64,000 nucleotides of DNA. Source: Setophaga petechia (lineage: Eukaryota; Chordata; Aves; Passeriformes; Parulidae). The position numbers and the translations under genes were made by a program. Where the stretch lies: positions 434,001 through 498,000 of the forward strand of contig JANCRA010000017.1 of NCBI GenBank assembly GCA_024362935.1, read 5' to 3'. The notes under the pieces are model-generated. The model had not been told where the DNA came from. It searched no databases and saw only the letters and a program-made list of their open reading frames with translations. Positions 11,756 through 24,332 of the stretch are shown here, piece after piece. The number at the start of each line of letters is the position of its first letter. The first letter of the stretch is position 1.

Positions 11756-12612
11756 TCACATTAATACTTGAAAGGAAGGCGTCTTAGACAACTTTCTTTT
11801 TCTTGTTACAGAACACTCTGCAGCCCTCTGTGCAACTTCTAGAACACGATAGGAGACACTTAATGAGCAGGAAGGTTTTCTCCTTGCGAGACATAGTGAA
11901 AAAGCTATTTGCTTAGATGTAGGGGACAAGAAACACTTCCCGCAGTGCACTGGAAAGCTTACTGCTACACAGCACTGCGATTGTGTTAGCAGCCTGCAAA
12001 TTGCTAGAAAACAGTACTTTCCCACTCTCTTGCCTTTCCCTTCACATTAATACTTGAAAGGAAGGCGTCTTAGACAACTTTCTTTTACTTTTTGCAAAAC
12101 ACTCTGCAGCCCTCTGTGCAAATTGTACAATATGATGGAAGTTGTTTATCGAGCCGCAACGTTTTCTCCTTGCGAGACAAAGTGAAGAAGCTATTTGCTT
12201 AGATGTAGGTAACAAGAAACACTTACTGCCGTGCACTGACAAGCTAATTGCTGCACAACACTGGGATGGTGTTAGCAGCTTCCAAAGTGCTAGAGAACAG
12301 TACTTTCCCACTCTCTTGCCTTTCCCTTCACATTAATACTTTAAAGGAAGGCGTGTTAGACAACTTTTTTTACTTTTTGCAAAACACACTGCAGCCCTCT
12401 GTGCAACTTCTACAACACGATGGAAGTTGTTTAGTGAGCAGCAACGTTTTCCCCTTGCGAGACATAGTGAAAAAGCTATTTGCTCAGATGTAGGTAACAA
12501 GAAACTCTTACTGCCGTGCACTGAAAAGCTAATTGCTACACAGCACTGGGATTGTGTAAGCAGCTTGCAAAGTGCTAGAAAACAGTTCTTTCCCACTCTC
12601 TTGCCTTTCCCT
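11756..12612. repeat. Transition between HOR domains A and B (three monomers)
   Basis: Monomers at 11756, 12042 and 12328 resemble the z-like, x1-like and x2-like monomers of HOR A (2606, 2892, 6609), but they carry variants not repeated elsewhere. Examples are acaatatgatgg with tttatcgagccgc near 12127-12157, and a 1-bp loss in the pyrimidine tract near 12365 that makes the third monomer 285 bp. Repeat phase is kept throughout, so no foreign DNA marks the domain boundary. Confidence 0.85.
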
Positions 12613-15600
12613 TCACATTAATACTTGAAAGGAAGACGTCTTAGACAACTTTCTTTTTCTTGTTGCAAAACACACTGCAGCCCTCTGTGCAACTTCTAGA
12701 ACATGATAGGAGATGTTTAGTGAGCAGGAAGGTTTTCTCCTTGCGAGACATAGTGAAAAAGCTATTTGCTTAGATGTAGGTGACAAGGAACACTTACTGC
12801 AGTGCACAGAACAGCAAACTGCTACACAGCACTAGGATTGTGTTAGCAGCTTGCAAAGGGGTAGAAAACAGGACTTTCCCACTCTCTTGCCTTTCCCTTC
12901 ACATGAATACTTGAAAGGAAGGCGTCTTAGACAACTTTCTTTTTCTTGTTACAGAACACTCTGCAGCCCTCTGTGCAACTTCTAGAACACGATAGGAGAC
13001 ACTTAATGAGCAGGAAGGGTTTCTGCTTGCGAGACATAGTGAAAAAGCTATTTGCTTAGATGTAGGGGACAAGAAACACTTCCTGCAGTGCACTGAAAAG
13101 CTTACTGCTACACAGCACTGCGATTGTGTTAGCAGTCTGCAAATTGCTAGAAAACAGTGCTTTCCCACTCTTTTGCCTTTCCCTTCACATTAATACTTGA
13201 AAGGAAGGCGTCTTAGACAACTTTCTTTTACTTTTTGGAAAACACTCTGCAGCCCTCTGTGCAAATTGTACAATACGATGGAAGTTGTTTAGCGAGCCGC
13301 AACGTTTTCTCCTTGCGAGACAAAGTGAAGAAGCTATTTGCTTAGATGTAGGTAACAAGAAACACTTACTGCAGTGCACTGACAAGCTAATTGCTACACA
13401 ACACTGGGATGGTGTAAGCAGCTTGCAAAGTGATAGAAGACAGTACTTTCCCACACTCTTGCCTTTCCCTTCACATTAATCCTTGAAAGGAAGGCGTCTT
13501 AGACAACTTTCTTTTACTTTTTGCAAAACACTCTGCAGCCCTCTGTGCAACTTCTACAACACGATGGAAGTTGTTTAGTGAGCAGCAACGTTTTCACCTT
13601 GCGAGACATAGTGAAAAAGCTATTTGCTTAGATGTAGGTAACAAGAAACACTTACTGCAGTGCACTGACAAGCTAATTGGTACACATCACTGGGATTGTG
13701 TTAGCAGCTTGCAAAGTGATAGAAAACAGTACTTTCCCACTCTCTTGCCTTTCCATTCACATTAATACTTGAAAGGAAGGCGTCTTAGACAACTTTCTTT
13801 TTCTTGTTACAGAACACTCTGACGCCCTCGGTGCAACTTCAAGAACACGATGGAAATTGTTTAGTGAGCAGGAAGGTTTTCTCCTTGCGAGACCAAGTGA
13901 AAAAGCTATTTGCTTACATGTAGGTGACAAGAAACACTTACTGCAGTGCACTGAAAAGCTAATTGCTACACAGAACTGGAATTGTGTTAGCAGCTTGCAA
14001 AGTGCTAGAAAACAGTACTTTCCCACTCTCTTGCCTTTCCCTTCACATTAATACTTGAAAGGAAGGCGTCTTAGACAACTTTCTTTTTCGTGTTGCAAAA
14101 AACTCTGCAGCACTCTGTGCAACCCCTAGAACATGACAGGAGATGTTTAGTGAGCAGGACGGTTTTCTCCCTGTGAGACATAGTGAAAAAGCTATTTCCT
14201 TAGATGTAGGTAACAAGAAACTCTTACTGCAGTGCACTTAAAAGCTAATTACTACACAGCACTGGGATTGTGTTAGCAGCTTGCAAAGTGGTAGGAAACA
14301 GTACTTTCCCACTCTCTTGCCTTTCCATTCACATTAATACTTGATAGGAAGGCCTCTTAGACAACTTTCTTTTTCTTGTTGCAAAACACTCTGAAGCCTT
14401 CTGTGCCACATCTACACATCGATGGAAGTTGTTTAGTGAGCAGGAAGGTTTTCTCCTTGCGAGACATAGTGAAAAAGCTATTTGCTTAGATGTAGGTGAC
14501 AAGAAACACTTACTGCAGTGCAGTGATAAGCTAACTGGTACAGAGCACTGGGATTGTGTTAGCAGCTTGCAAAGGGGTAGAAAACAGTACTTTCCCACTC
14601 TCTTGCCTTTCCCTTCACATTAATACTTGAAAGGAAGGCGTCTTAGACAACTTTCTTTTTCTTGTTACAGAACACTCTGCAGCCCTCTGTGCAACTTGTA
14701 GAACACGATAGGAGATACTTAATGAGCAGGAAGGTTTTCTCCTTGCGAGATATAGTGAAAAAGCTATTTGCTTAGATGTAGGTGAGAAGAAACACTTACT
14801 GCAGTGCACTGAAAAGCTAACTGCTACACAGCACTGCGATTGTGTTAGCAGCCTGCAAAGTGACAGAAAACACTACTTTCCCACTCTCTTGCCTTTCCCT
14901 TCACATTAATCCTTGAAAGGAAGGCGTCTTAGACAACTTTCTTTTACTTTTTGCAAAACATTCTGCAGCCCACTGTGGAAATTCTACAATACGATGGAAG
15001 TTGTTTAGAGAGCCGCAACGTTTTCTCCTTGCGAGACAAAGTGAAAAAGCTATTTGCTTAGATGTAGGTAACAAGAAACACTTACTGCAGTGCACTGACA
15101 AGCTAATTGCTACACAACACTGGGATGGTGTAAGCAGCTTGTAAAGTGCTAGAAAACAGTACTTTCCCACTCTCTTGCCTTTCCCTTCACATTAATCCTT
15201 GAAAGGAAGGCGTCTTAGACAACTTCCTTTTACTTTTTGCAAAACACACTGCAGCCCTCTGTGCAACTTCTACAACACGATTTAACTTGTTTAGTGAGCA
15301 GGAAGGTTTTCTCCTTGCGAGACAAATTGAAAAAGCTATTTGCTCAGATGTAGGTAACAAGAAACACTTACTGCAGTGCACTGAACAACTAACTGCTACA
15401 CAGCACTAGGATTGTGTTAGCAGCTTGCAAAGGGGTAGAAAACAGTACTTTCCCACTCTCTTGCCCCTCCATTCACATTAATACTTGAAAGGAAGGCGTC
15501 TTATACAACTTTCTTTTTCTTGTTACAGAACACTCTGCAGCCCTCTGTGCAACTTGGAGAACACGATAGGCGATACTTAATGAGCAGGAAGTTTTTCTCC

Positions 15601-15754
15601 TTGCGAGACATAATGAAAAATCTATTTGCTTTGATGTAGGTAACGAGAAACACTGCAGTGCACTGAAAAGCTAATTGCTACACAGCACTGGGATTGTGTA
15701 AGCAGCTTGCAAAGTGATAGAAAACAGTACTTTCCCACTCTCTTGCCTTTCCCT
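12613..15754. repeat. HOR B, partial unit (y to s, 11 monomers)
   Basis: Monomers start at 12613 (y), 12899 (z), 13185 (x1), 13471 (x2), 13757 (c), 14043 (d), 14329 (e), 14615 (f), 14901 (g), 15187 (h) and 15473 (s). The same 11 occur at 29479-32620 inside the 18-mer. In 12899-15754 I noticed only about three differences by eye (near 13024, 13680 and 14978). The first seven monomers of the 18-mer are missing at the left. Confidence 0.92.
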
Positions 15755-18700
15755 TCACATTAATACTTGAAAGGAAGGCGTGTTAGACAACTTGCTTTTT
15801 TTTGTTGCAGAAAACTCTGCAGCCCTCTGTGCAACATCTACAACACGATGGAAGTTGTTAAATGAGCAGGAAGGTTTTCTCCTTGCGAGACATAGTGAAA
15901 AAGCTATTTGCTTAGATGTAGGTGACAAGAGGCACTATCTACAGTGCACTGACAGGCTAATTGCTACACAGCACTGCGATTGTGTAAGCTGCTTAGAAAC
16001 AGATAGAAAACAGTACCTTTCCACTCTCTTGCCTTTTCCATTCATATTAACACTTGAAAGGAAGGCGTCTTAGACAACTTTCTTTTTCTTGTTGCAAAAC
16101 ACTCTGCAGACCTGCGTGCAACCTCTAGAACACGATGGGAAATGTTTCCTGAACAGGCACACAGTTTCTCCCTGCGCGATATACTGAAAAGGCTATTTGC
16201 TTCGAGGTTGGAAACAAGAGGCACATACTCCAATGCACTGCAAAGGTAATCTCTGTAGAACACTGGCATTTTGTAAGCAGATTGCAAACTCAAAGAAAAC
16301 AGTACCTTTCCACTCTCCTGCCTTTTCCATTGCCAATAACATTCAAAAGGAAGTCGTTTTGGACAACTTTCTCTTTCTTGTTGCAGAACACTCCACTGAC
16401 AGGTGTGCAAACTCTAGTCGGGATAGGAGATGTTTTCTGAGCAGGCACAGTTTCTCCTTGCGAGAAACTGCGAAGAAGCTATTTGCTTAGATGTAGGTGA
16501 GAAGACGCACTTACTGCAGTGCACTGACAAGCTAATTGCTACACAACACTGGGATTGTGTGCCCAGCTTGCAAACGGATAGAAAACAGTACCATTCCACT
16601 CTCCTGCCTTTTCTATTCACATTTCTATTTGAATGGAAGGAGTTTTGGACATCTTTCTTTTGCTTCTTGCAAAACACTCCCCACACCAGCGTGCACCCTC
16701 CACAACAAGATGGGAGATGTTTTTTGAACTGGCACAGTTTCTCCTTGCGATATAGTGTAAAAGCTATTGGCTTAGATGTAGGTGACAAGAGGCACTATCT
16801 ACAGTGGACTGCAAAGCTAATCGAAACACAACACTGGGATTGTGTGCCCAGCATGCAAAGTGATAGAAAACAGTACCTTTCGACTCTCTTGCCTTTTCCA
16901 TCCACATTAATACTTGAAAGGAAGGCGTCTTAGACAACTTTCTTTTTCTTGTTGCAAAAAACTCTGCAGCCCTCTGTGCAACCTCCAGAACACGATAGGA
17001 GATGTTTAGTGAGCAGGAACGTTTTCTGCTTGCGAGACATAGTGAAAAAGCTATTTCCTTAGATGTAGGTAACAAGAAACTCTTACTGCAGTGCACTGAA
17101 AAGCTAACTGCTACACAGCACTGGGATTGTGTTAGCAGCTTGCAAAGTGATAGAAAACAGTTCTTTCCCACTCTCTTGCCTTTCCCTTCACATTAATACT
17201 TGAAAGGAAGGCGTCTTAGACAACTTCCTTTTACTTTTTGAAAACACTCTGCAGCCCTCTGTGCAAATTGTACAATACGATGGAAGTTGTTTAGCGAGCC
17301 GCAACGTTTTCTCCTTGCGAGACAAAGTCAAGAAGCTATTTGCTTAGATGTAGGTAACAAGAAACACTTACTGCAGTGCACTGACAAGCTAATTGCTGCA
17401 CAACACTGGGAAGGTGTAAGCAGCTTGCAAAGTGATAGAAGACAGTACTTTCCCACACTCTTGCCTTTCCCTTCACATTAATCCTTGAAAGGAAGGCGTC
17501 TTAGACAACTTTCTTTTACATTTTGCAAAACACACTGCAGCCCTCTGTGCAACTTCTACAACACGATGGAAGTTGTTTAGTGAGCAGCAACGTTTTCACC
17601 TTGCGAGACATAGTGAAAAAGCTATTTGCTTAGATGTAGGTAACAAGTAACACTTAGTGCCGTGCACTGACAAGCTAATTGCTACACATCACTGGGATTG
17701 TGTTAGCAGCTTGCAAACTGATAGAAAACAGTACTTTCCCACTCTCTTGCCTTTCCATTAACATTAGTACTTGAACGGAAGGCGTCTTAGACAACTTTCT
17801 TTTTCTTGTTACAGAACACTCTGACGCCCTCGGTGCAACTTCAAGAACACGATGGAAGTTGTTTAGTGAGCAGGAAGTTTTTCTCCTTGCGAGACAAAGT
17901 GAAAAAGCTATTTGCTCAGATGTAGGTGACAAGAAACACTTACTGCAGTGCACTGAAAAGCTAATTGCTACACAGCACTGGGATTGTGTTAGCAGCTTGC
18001 AAAGTGCTAGAAAACAGTACTTTCCCACTCTCTTGCCTTTCCCTTCACATTATTACTTGAAAGGAAGGCGTCTTAGACAACTTTCTTTTTCTTGTTGCAA
18101 AAAACTCTGCAGCACTCTGTGCAACCCCTAGAACATGACAGGAGATGTTTAGTGAGCAGGAAGGTTTTCTCCCTGTGAGACATAGTGAAAAAGCTATTTC
18201 CTTAGATGTAGGTAACAAGAAACTCTTACTGCAGTGCACTGAACAGATAATTACTACACAGCACTGGGATTGTGTTAGCAGCTTGCAAAGTGGTAGGAAA
18301 CAGTACTTTCCCACTCTCTTGCCTTTCCATTCACATTAATACTTGATAGGAAGGCCTCTTAGACAACTTTCTTTTTCTTGTTGCAAAACACTCTGAAGCC
18401 GTCTGTGCCACATCTACACATCGATGGAAGTTGTTTAGTGAGCAGGAAGGTTTTCTCCTTGCGAGACATAGTGAAAAAGCTATTTGCTTAGATGTAGGTG
18501 ACAAGAAACACTTACTGCAGTGCAGTGATAAGCTAACTGGTACAGAGCACTGGGATTGTGTTAGCAGCTTGCAAAGGGGTAGAAAACAGTACTTTCCCAC
18601 TCTCTTGCCTTTCCCTTCACATTAATACTTGAAAGGAAGGCGTCTTAGACAACTTTCTTTTTCTTGTTACAGAACACTCTGCAGCCCTCTGTGCAACTTG

Positions 18701-19756
18701 TAGAACACGATAGGAGATACTTAATGAGCAGGAAGGTTTTCTCCTTGCGAGATATAGTGAAAAAGCTATTTGCTTACATGTAGGTGACAAGAAACACTTA
18801 CTGCAGTGCACTGAACAGCTAACTGCTACACAGCACTGCGATTGTGTTAGCAGCCTGCAAAGTGACAGAAAACACTACTTTCCCACTCTCTTGCCTTTCC
18901 CTTCACATTAATCCTTGAAAGGAAGGCGTCTTAGACAACTTTCTTTTACTTTTTGCAAAACATTCTGCAGCCCACTGTGCAAATTCTACAATACGATGGA
19001 AGTTGTTTAGAGAGCCGCAACGTTTTCTCCTTGCGAGACAAAGTGAAAAAGCTATTTGCTTAGATGTAGATAACAAGAAACACTTACTGCAGTGCACTGA
19101 CAAGCTAATGGCTACACAACACTGGGATGGTGTAAGCAGCTTGTAAAGTGCTAGAAAACAGTACTTTCCCACACTCTTGCCTTTCCCTTCACATTAATCC
19201 TTGAAAGGAAGGCGTCTTAGACAACTTCCTTTTACTTTTTGCAAAACACACTGCAGCCCTCTGTGCAACTTCTACAACACGATTTAACTTGTTTAGTGAG
19301 CAGGAATGTTTTCTCCTTGCGAGACAAATTGAAAAAGCTATTTGCTCAGATGTAGGTAACAAGAAACACTTACTGCAGTGCACTGAACAACTTACTGCTA
19401 CACAGCACTAGGATTGTGTTAGCAGCTTGCAAAGGGGTAGAAAACAGTACTTTCCCACTCTCTTGCCCCTCCATTCACATTAATACTTGAAAGGAAGGCG
19501 TCTTAGACAACTTTCTTTTTCTTGTTACAGAACACTCTGCAGCCCTCTGTGCAACTTGGAGAACACGATAGGAGATACTTAATGAGCAGGAAGTTTTTCT
19601 CCTTGCGAGACAGAATGAAAAAGCTATTTGCTTTGATGTAGGTAACGAGAAACACTGCAGTGCACTGAAAAGCTAATTGCTACACAGCACTGGGATTGTG
19701 TAAGCAGCTTGCAAAGTGATAGAAAACAGTACTTTCCCACTCTCTTGCCTTTCCCT
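15755..19756. repeat. HOR B, 14-mer unit (4002 bp)
   Basis: Order is m1 (15755), m2 (16042), m3 (16331), m4 (16617), m5 (16902), x1 (17188), x2 (17473), c (17759), d (18045), e (18331), f (18617), g (18903), h (19189), s (19475). Relative to the 18-mer it lacks the second y-z-x1-x2 set. The x1 monomer is 285 bp because the poly-T stretch reads actttttgaaaac with one base fewer; the second 14-mer (34054) shares this loss. Confidence 0.93.
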
Positions 19757-21761
19757 TCACATTAATACTTGAAAGGAAGGCGTGTTAGACAACTTGCTTT
19801 TTTTTGTTGCAGAAAACTCTGCAGCCCTCTGTGCAACATCTACAACACGATGGAAGTTGTTAAATGAGCAGGAAGGTTTTCTCCTTGCGAGACATAGTGA
19901 AAAAGCTATTTGCTTAGATGTAGGTGACAAGAGGCACTATCTACAGTGCACTGACAGGCTAATTGCTACACAGCACTGCGATTGTGTAAGCTGCTTAGAA
20001 ACAGATAGAAAACAGTACCTTTCCACTCTCTTGCCTTTTCCATTCATATTAACACTTGAAAGGAAGGCGTCTTAGACAACTTTCTTTTTCTTGTTGCAAA
20101 ACACTCTGCAGACCTGCGTGCAACCTCTAGAACACGATGGGAAATGTTTCCTGAACAGGCACACAGTTTCTCCCTGCGCGATATACTGAAAAGGCTATTT
20201 GCTTCGAGGTTGGATACAAGAGGCACATACTCCAATGCACTGCAAAGGTAATCTCTGTAGAACACTGGCATTTTGTAAGCAGATTGCAAACTCAAAGAAA
20301 ACAGTACCTTTCCACTCTCCTGCCTTTTCCATTGCCAATAACATTCAAAAGGAAGTCGTTTTGGACAACTTTCTCTTTCTTGTTGCAGAACACTCCACTG
20401 ACAGGTGTGCAAACTCTAGTCAGGATAGGAGATGTTTTCTGAGCAGGCTCAGTTTCTCCTTGCGAGAAACTGCGAAGAAGCTATTTGCTTAGATGTAGGT
20501 GAGAAGACGCACTTACTGCAGTGCACTGACAAGCTAATTGCTACACAACACTGGGATTGTGTGCCCAGCTTGCAAACGGATAGAAAACAGTACCATTCCA
20601 CTCTCCTGCCTTTTCTATTCACATTTCTATTTGAATGGAAGGAGTTTTGGACATCTTTCTTTTGCTTCTTGCAAAACACTCCCCACACCAGCGTGCACCC
20701 TCCACAACAAGATGGGAGATGTTTTTTGAACTGGCACAGTTTCTCCTTGCGATACAGTGTAAAAGCTATTGGCTTAGATGTAGGTGACAAGAGGCACTAT
20801 CTACAGTGGACTGCAAAGCTAATCGAAACACAACACTGGGATTGTGTGCCCAGCATGCAAAGTGATAGAAAACAGTACCTTTCGACTCTCTTGCCTTTTC
20901 CATCCACATTAATACTTGAAAGGAAGGCGTCTTAGACAACTTTCTTTTTCTTGCTGCAAAAAAATCTGCAGCCCTCTGTGCAACCTCCAGAACACGATAG
21001 GAGATGTTTAGTGAGCAGGAACGTTTTCTGCTTGCGAGACATAGTGAAAAAGCTATTTCCTTAGATGTAGGTAACAAGAAACACTTACTGCAGTGCACTG
21101 AAAAGCTAACAGCTACACAGCACTGGGATTGTGTTAGCAGCTTGCAAAGTGATAGAAAACAGTTCTTTCCCACTCTCTTGCCTTTCCCTTCACATTAATA
21201 CTTGAAAGGAAGGCGTCTTAGACAACTTTCTTTTACTTTTTGGAAAACACTCTGCAGCCCTCTGTGCAAATTGTACAATACGATGGAAGTTGTTTAGCGA
21301 GCCGCAACGTTTTCTCCTTGCGAGACAAAGTGAAGAAGCTATTTGCTTAGATGTAGGTAACAAGAAACACTTACTGCAGTGCACTGAAAAGCTAATTGCT
21401 GCACAACACTGGGAAGGTGTAACCAGCTTGCAAAGTGATAGAAGACAGTACTTTCCCACACTCTTGCCTTTCCCTTCACATTAATCCTTGAAAGGAAGGC
21501 GTCTTAGACAACTTTCTTTTACTTTTTGCAAAACACACTGCAGCCCTCTGTGCAACTTCTACAACACGATGGAAGTTGTTTAGTGAGCAGCAACGTTTTC
21601 ACCTTGCGAGACATAGTGAAAAAGCTATTTGCTTAGATGTAGGTAACAAGAAACACTTAGTGCCGTGCACTGACAAGCTAATTGCTACACATCACTGGGA
21701 TTGTGTTAGCAGCTTGCAAAGTGATAGAAAACAGTACTTTCCCACTCTCTTGCCTTTCCAT

Positions 21762-22047
21762 TCACATTAATACTTGAAAGGAAGGCGTCTTAGACAACTT
21801 TCTTTTTCTTGTTGCAAAACACACTGCAGCCCTCTGTGCAACTTCTAGAACACGATAGGAGATGTTTAGTGAGCAGGAAGGTTTTCTCCTTGCGAGACAT
21901 AGTGAAAAAGCTATTTGCTTAGATGTAGGTGACAAGAAACACTTACTGCAGTGCACAGAACAGCAAACTGCTACACAGCACTAGGATTGTGTTAGCAGCT
22001 TGCAAAGGGGTAGAAAACAGGACTTTCCCACTCTCTTGCCTTTCCCT
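21762..22047. repeat. Reference monomer (type y) with internal landmarks
   Basis: This 286-bp monomer is close to the array consensus and serves as a map. It opens with ttcacattaatacttgaaag. A pyrimidine-rich tract lies at 21798-21815, followed by a CTGCAG at 21824-21829. The 8-bp palindrome TTCTAGAA is at 21843-21850. A purine-rich gcaggaagg runs into ttttctccttgcgag. The segment aaaaagctatttgcttagatgtagg precedes the 8-bp palindrome ACTGCAGT at 21945-21952. The end is marked by agaaaacaggactttcccactctcttgcc split over 22013-22041. The first half is pyrimidine-rich with two alternative versions among monomers (see findings). Confidence 0.95.
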
Positions 22048-22333
22048 TCACATGAATACTTGAAAGGAAGGCGTCTTAGACAACTTTCTTTTTCTTGTTA
22101 CAGAACACTCTGCAGCCCTCTGTGCAACTTCTAGAACACGATAGGAGACACTTAATGAGCAGGAAGGGTTTCTCCTTGCGAGACATAGTGAAAAAGCTAT
22201 TTGCTTAGATGTAGGTAACAAGAAACACTTACTGCAGTGCACTGAACAACTTACTGCTACACAGCACTAGGATTGTGTTAGCAGCTTGCAAAGGGGTAGA
22301 AAACAGTACTTTCCCACTCTCTTGCCCCTCCAT
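22048..22333. repeat. z/h hybrid monomer (10-mer unit 1)
   Basis: The left part has z markers (gagacacttaatgagc, gaagggtttctcc). The right part has h markers (gtaacaagaaacac, then gaacaacttactgctac, cactaggattg, aaaggggtag), as at 19189. The switch lies between about 22170 and 22216, in sequence the two parents share. This fusion defines the 10-mer. Confidence 0.9.
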
Positions 22334-22615
22334 TCACATTAATACTTGAAAGGAAGGCGTCTTAGACAACTTTCTTTTTCTTGTTACAGAACACTCTGCA
22401 GCCCTCTGTGCAACTTGGAGAACACGATAGGAGATACTTAATGAGCAGGAAGTTTTTCTCCTTGCGAGACAGAATGAAAAAGCTATTTGCTTTGATGTAG
22501 GTAACGAGAAACACTGCAGTGCACTGAAAAGCTAATTGCTACACAGCACTGGGATTGTGTAAGCAGCTTGCAAAGTGATAGAAAACAGTACTTTCCCACT
22601 CTCTTGCCTTTCCCT

Positions 22616-22902
22616 TCACATTAATACTTGAAAGGAAGGCGTGTTAGACAACTTGCTTTTTTTTGTTGCAGAAAACTCTGCAGCCCTCTGTGCAACATCT
22701 ACAACACGATGGAAGTTGTTAAATGAGCAGGAAGGTTTTCTCCTTGCGAGACATAGTGAAAAAGCTATTGGCTTAGATGTAGGTGACAAGAGGCACTATC
22801 TACAGTGGACTGCAAAGCTAATCGAAACACAACACTGGGATTGTGTGCCCAGCATGCAAAGTGATAGAAAACAGTACCTTTCGACTCTCTTGCCTTTTCC
22901 AT
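22616..22902. repeat. m1/m4 hybrid monomer (7-mer unit)
   Basis: Sequence up to agtgaaaaagctatt is m1. From ttggcttagatg onward (then cagtggactgcaaag, aatcgaaacac, gcccagcatgc) it is m4. The last m1-specific base and the first m4-specific base bracket a switch within about 22759-22770, so the exchange used roughly ten bases of shared sequence. Confidence 0.9.
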
Positions 22903-24046
22903 CCACATTAATACTTGAAAGGAAGGCGTCTTAGACAACTTTCTTTTTCTTGCTGCAAAAAAATCTGCAGCCCTCTGTGCAACCTCCAGAACACGATAGG
23001 AGATGTTTAGTGAGCAGGAACGTTTTCTGCTTGCGAGACATAGTGAAAAAGCTATTTCCTTAGATGTAGGTAACAAGAAACACTTACTGCAGTGCACTGA
23101 AAAGCTAACAGCTACACAGCACTGGGATTGTGTTAGCAGCTTGCAAAGTGATAGAAAACAGTTCTTTCCCACTCTCTTGCCTTTCCCTTCACATTAATAC
23201 TTGAAAGGAAGGCGTCTTAGACAACTTTCTTTTACTTTTTGGAAAACACTCTGCAGCCCTCTGTGCAAATTGTACAATACGATGGAAGTTGTTTAGCGAG
23301 CCGCAACGTTTTCTCCTTGCGAGACAAAGTGAAGAAGCTATTTGCTTAGATGTAGGTAACAAGAAACACTTACTGCAGTGCACTGAAAAGCTAATTGCTG
23401 CACAACACTGGGAAGGTGTAACCAGCTTGCAAAGTGATAGAAGACAGTACTTTCCCACACTCTTGCCTTTCCCTTCACATTAATCCTTGAAAGGAAGGCG
23501 TCTTAGACAACTTTCTTTTACTTTTTGCAAAACACACTGCAGCCCTCTGTGCAACTTCTACAACACGATGGAAGTTGTTTAGTGAGCAGCAACGTTTTCA
23601 CCTTGCGAGACATAGTGAAAAAGCTATTTGCTTAGATGTAGGTAACAAGAAACACTTAGTGCCGTGCACTGACAAGCTAATTGCTACACATCACTGGGAT
23701 TGTGTTAGCAGCTTGCAAAGTGATAGAAAACAGTACTTTCCCACTCTCTTGCCTTTCCATTCACATTAATACTTGAAAGGAAGGCGTCTTAGACAACTTT
23801 CTTTTTCTTGTTGCAAAACACACTGCAGCCCTCTGTGCAACTTCTAGAACACGATAGGAGATGTTTAGTGAGCAGGAAGGTTTTCTCCTTGCGAGACATA
23901 GTGAAAAAGCTATTTGCTTAGATGTAGGTGACAAGAAACACTTACTGCAGTGCACAGAACAGCAAACTGCTACACAGCACTAGGATTGTGTTAGCAGCTT
24001 GCAAAGGGGTAGAAAACAGGACTTTCCCACTCTCTTGCCTTTCCCT

Positions 24047-24332
24047 TCACATGAATACTTGAAAGGAAGGCGTCTTAGACAACTTTCTTTTTCTTGTTAC
24101 AGAACACTCTGCAGCCCTCTGTGCAACTTCTAGAACACGATAGGAGACACTTAATGAGCAGGAAGGGTTTCTCCTTGCGAGACATAGTGAAAAAGCTATT
24201 TGCTTAGATGTAGGTAACAAGAAACACTTACTGCAGTGCACTGAACAACTTACTGCTACACAGCACTAGGATTGTGTTAGCAGCTTGCAAAGGGGTAGAA
24301 AACAGTACTTTCCCACTCTCTTGCCCCTCCAT
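24047..24332. repeat. z/h hybrid monomer (7-mer unit)
   Basis: Identical in structure to the fusion at 22048, with the same markers on each side. The 7-mer therefore descends from a 10-mer that already carried it. Confidence 0.88.

Larger units (their letters stand above)
12613..21761. repeat. Long duplicated segment, left copy (~9.15 kb)
   Basis: Monomer order and private variants match 29479-38626 at a constant distance of 16866 bp (16865 after a 1-bp loss near 37761). The spacing equals 59 monomers. The segment covers the partial 18-mer, a 14-mer and the first seven monomers of the following unit. The match fades at 12613 on the left, where domain A-like monomers begin, and at 21762 on the right, where y meets c. 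Confidence 0.9.
19757..22615. repeat. HOR B, 10-mer unit 1 (2859 bp)
   Basis: Monomers: m1 (19757), m2 (20044), m3 (20333), m4 (20619), m5 (20904), x1 (21190), x2 (21476), y (21762), z/h hybrid (22048), s (22334). It equals the 18-mer with eight monomers removed between z and h (5147-2859 = 2288 = 8x286). It is followed by a 7-mer and another 10-mer of the same design, so this deleted form was itself amplified. Confidence 0.93.

Noticed and set aside
11940..11955. Reverse-strand CENP-B box at cccgcagtgcactg
   Set aside because: The motif nCCCGnnTnnnnCGAAn requires T at the seventh core position and CGAA at the end; here they are G and CTGG (CTGA in the HOR A z-like monomers).
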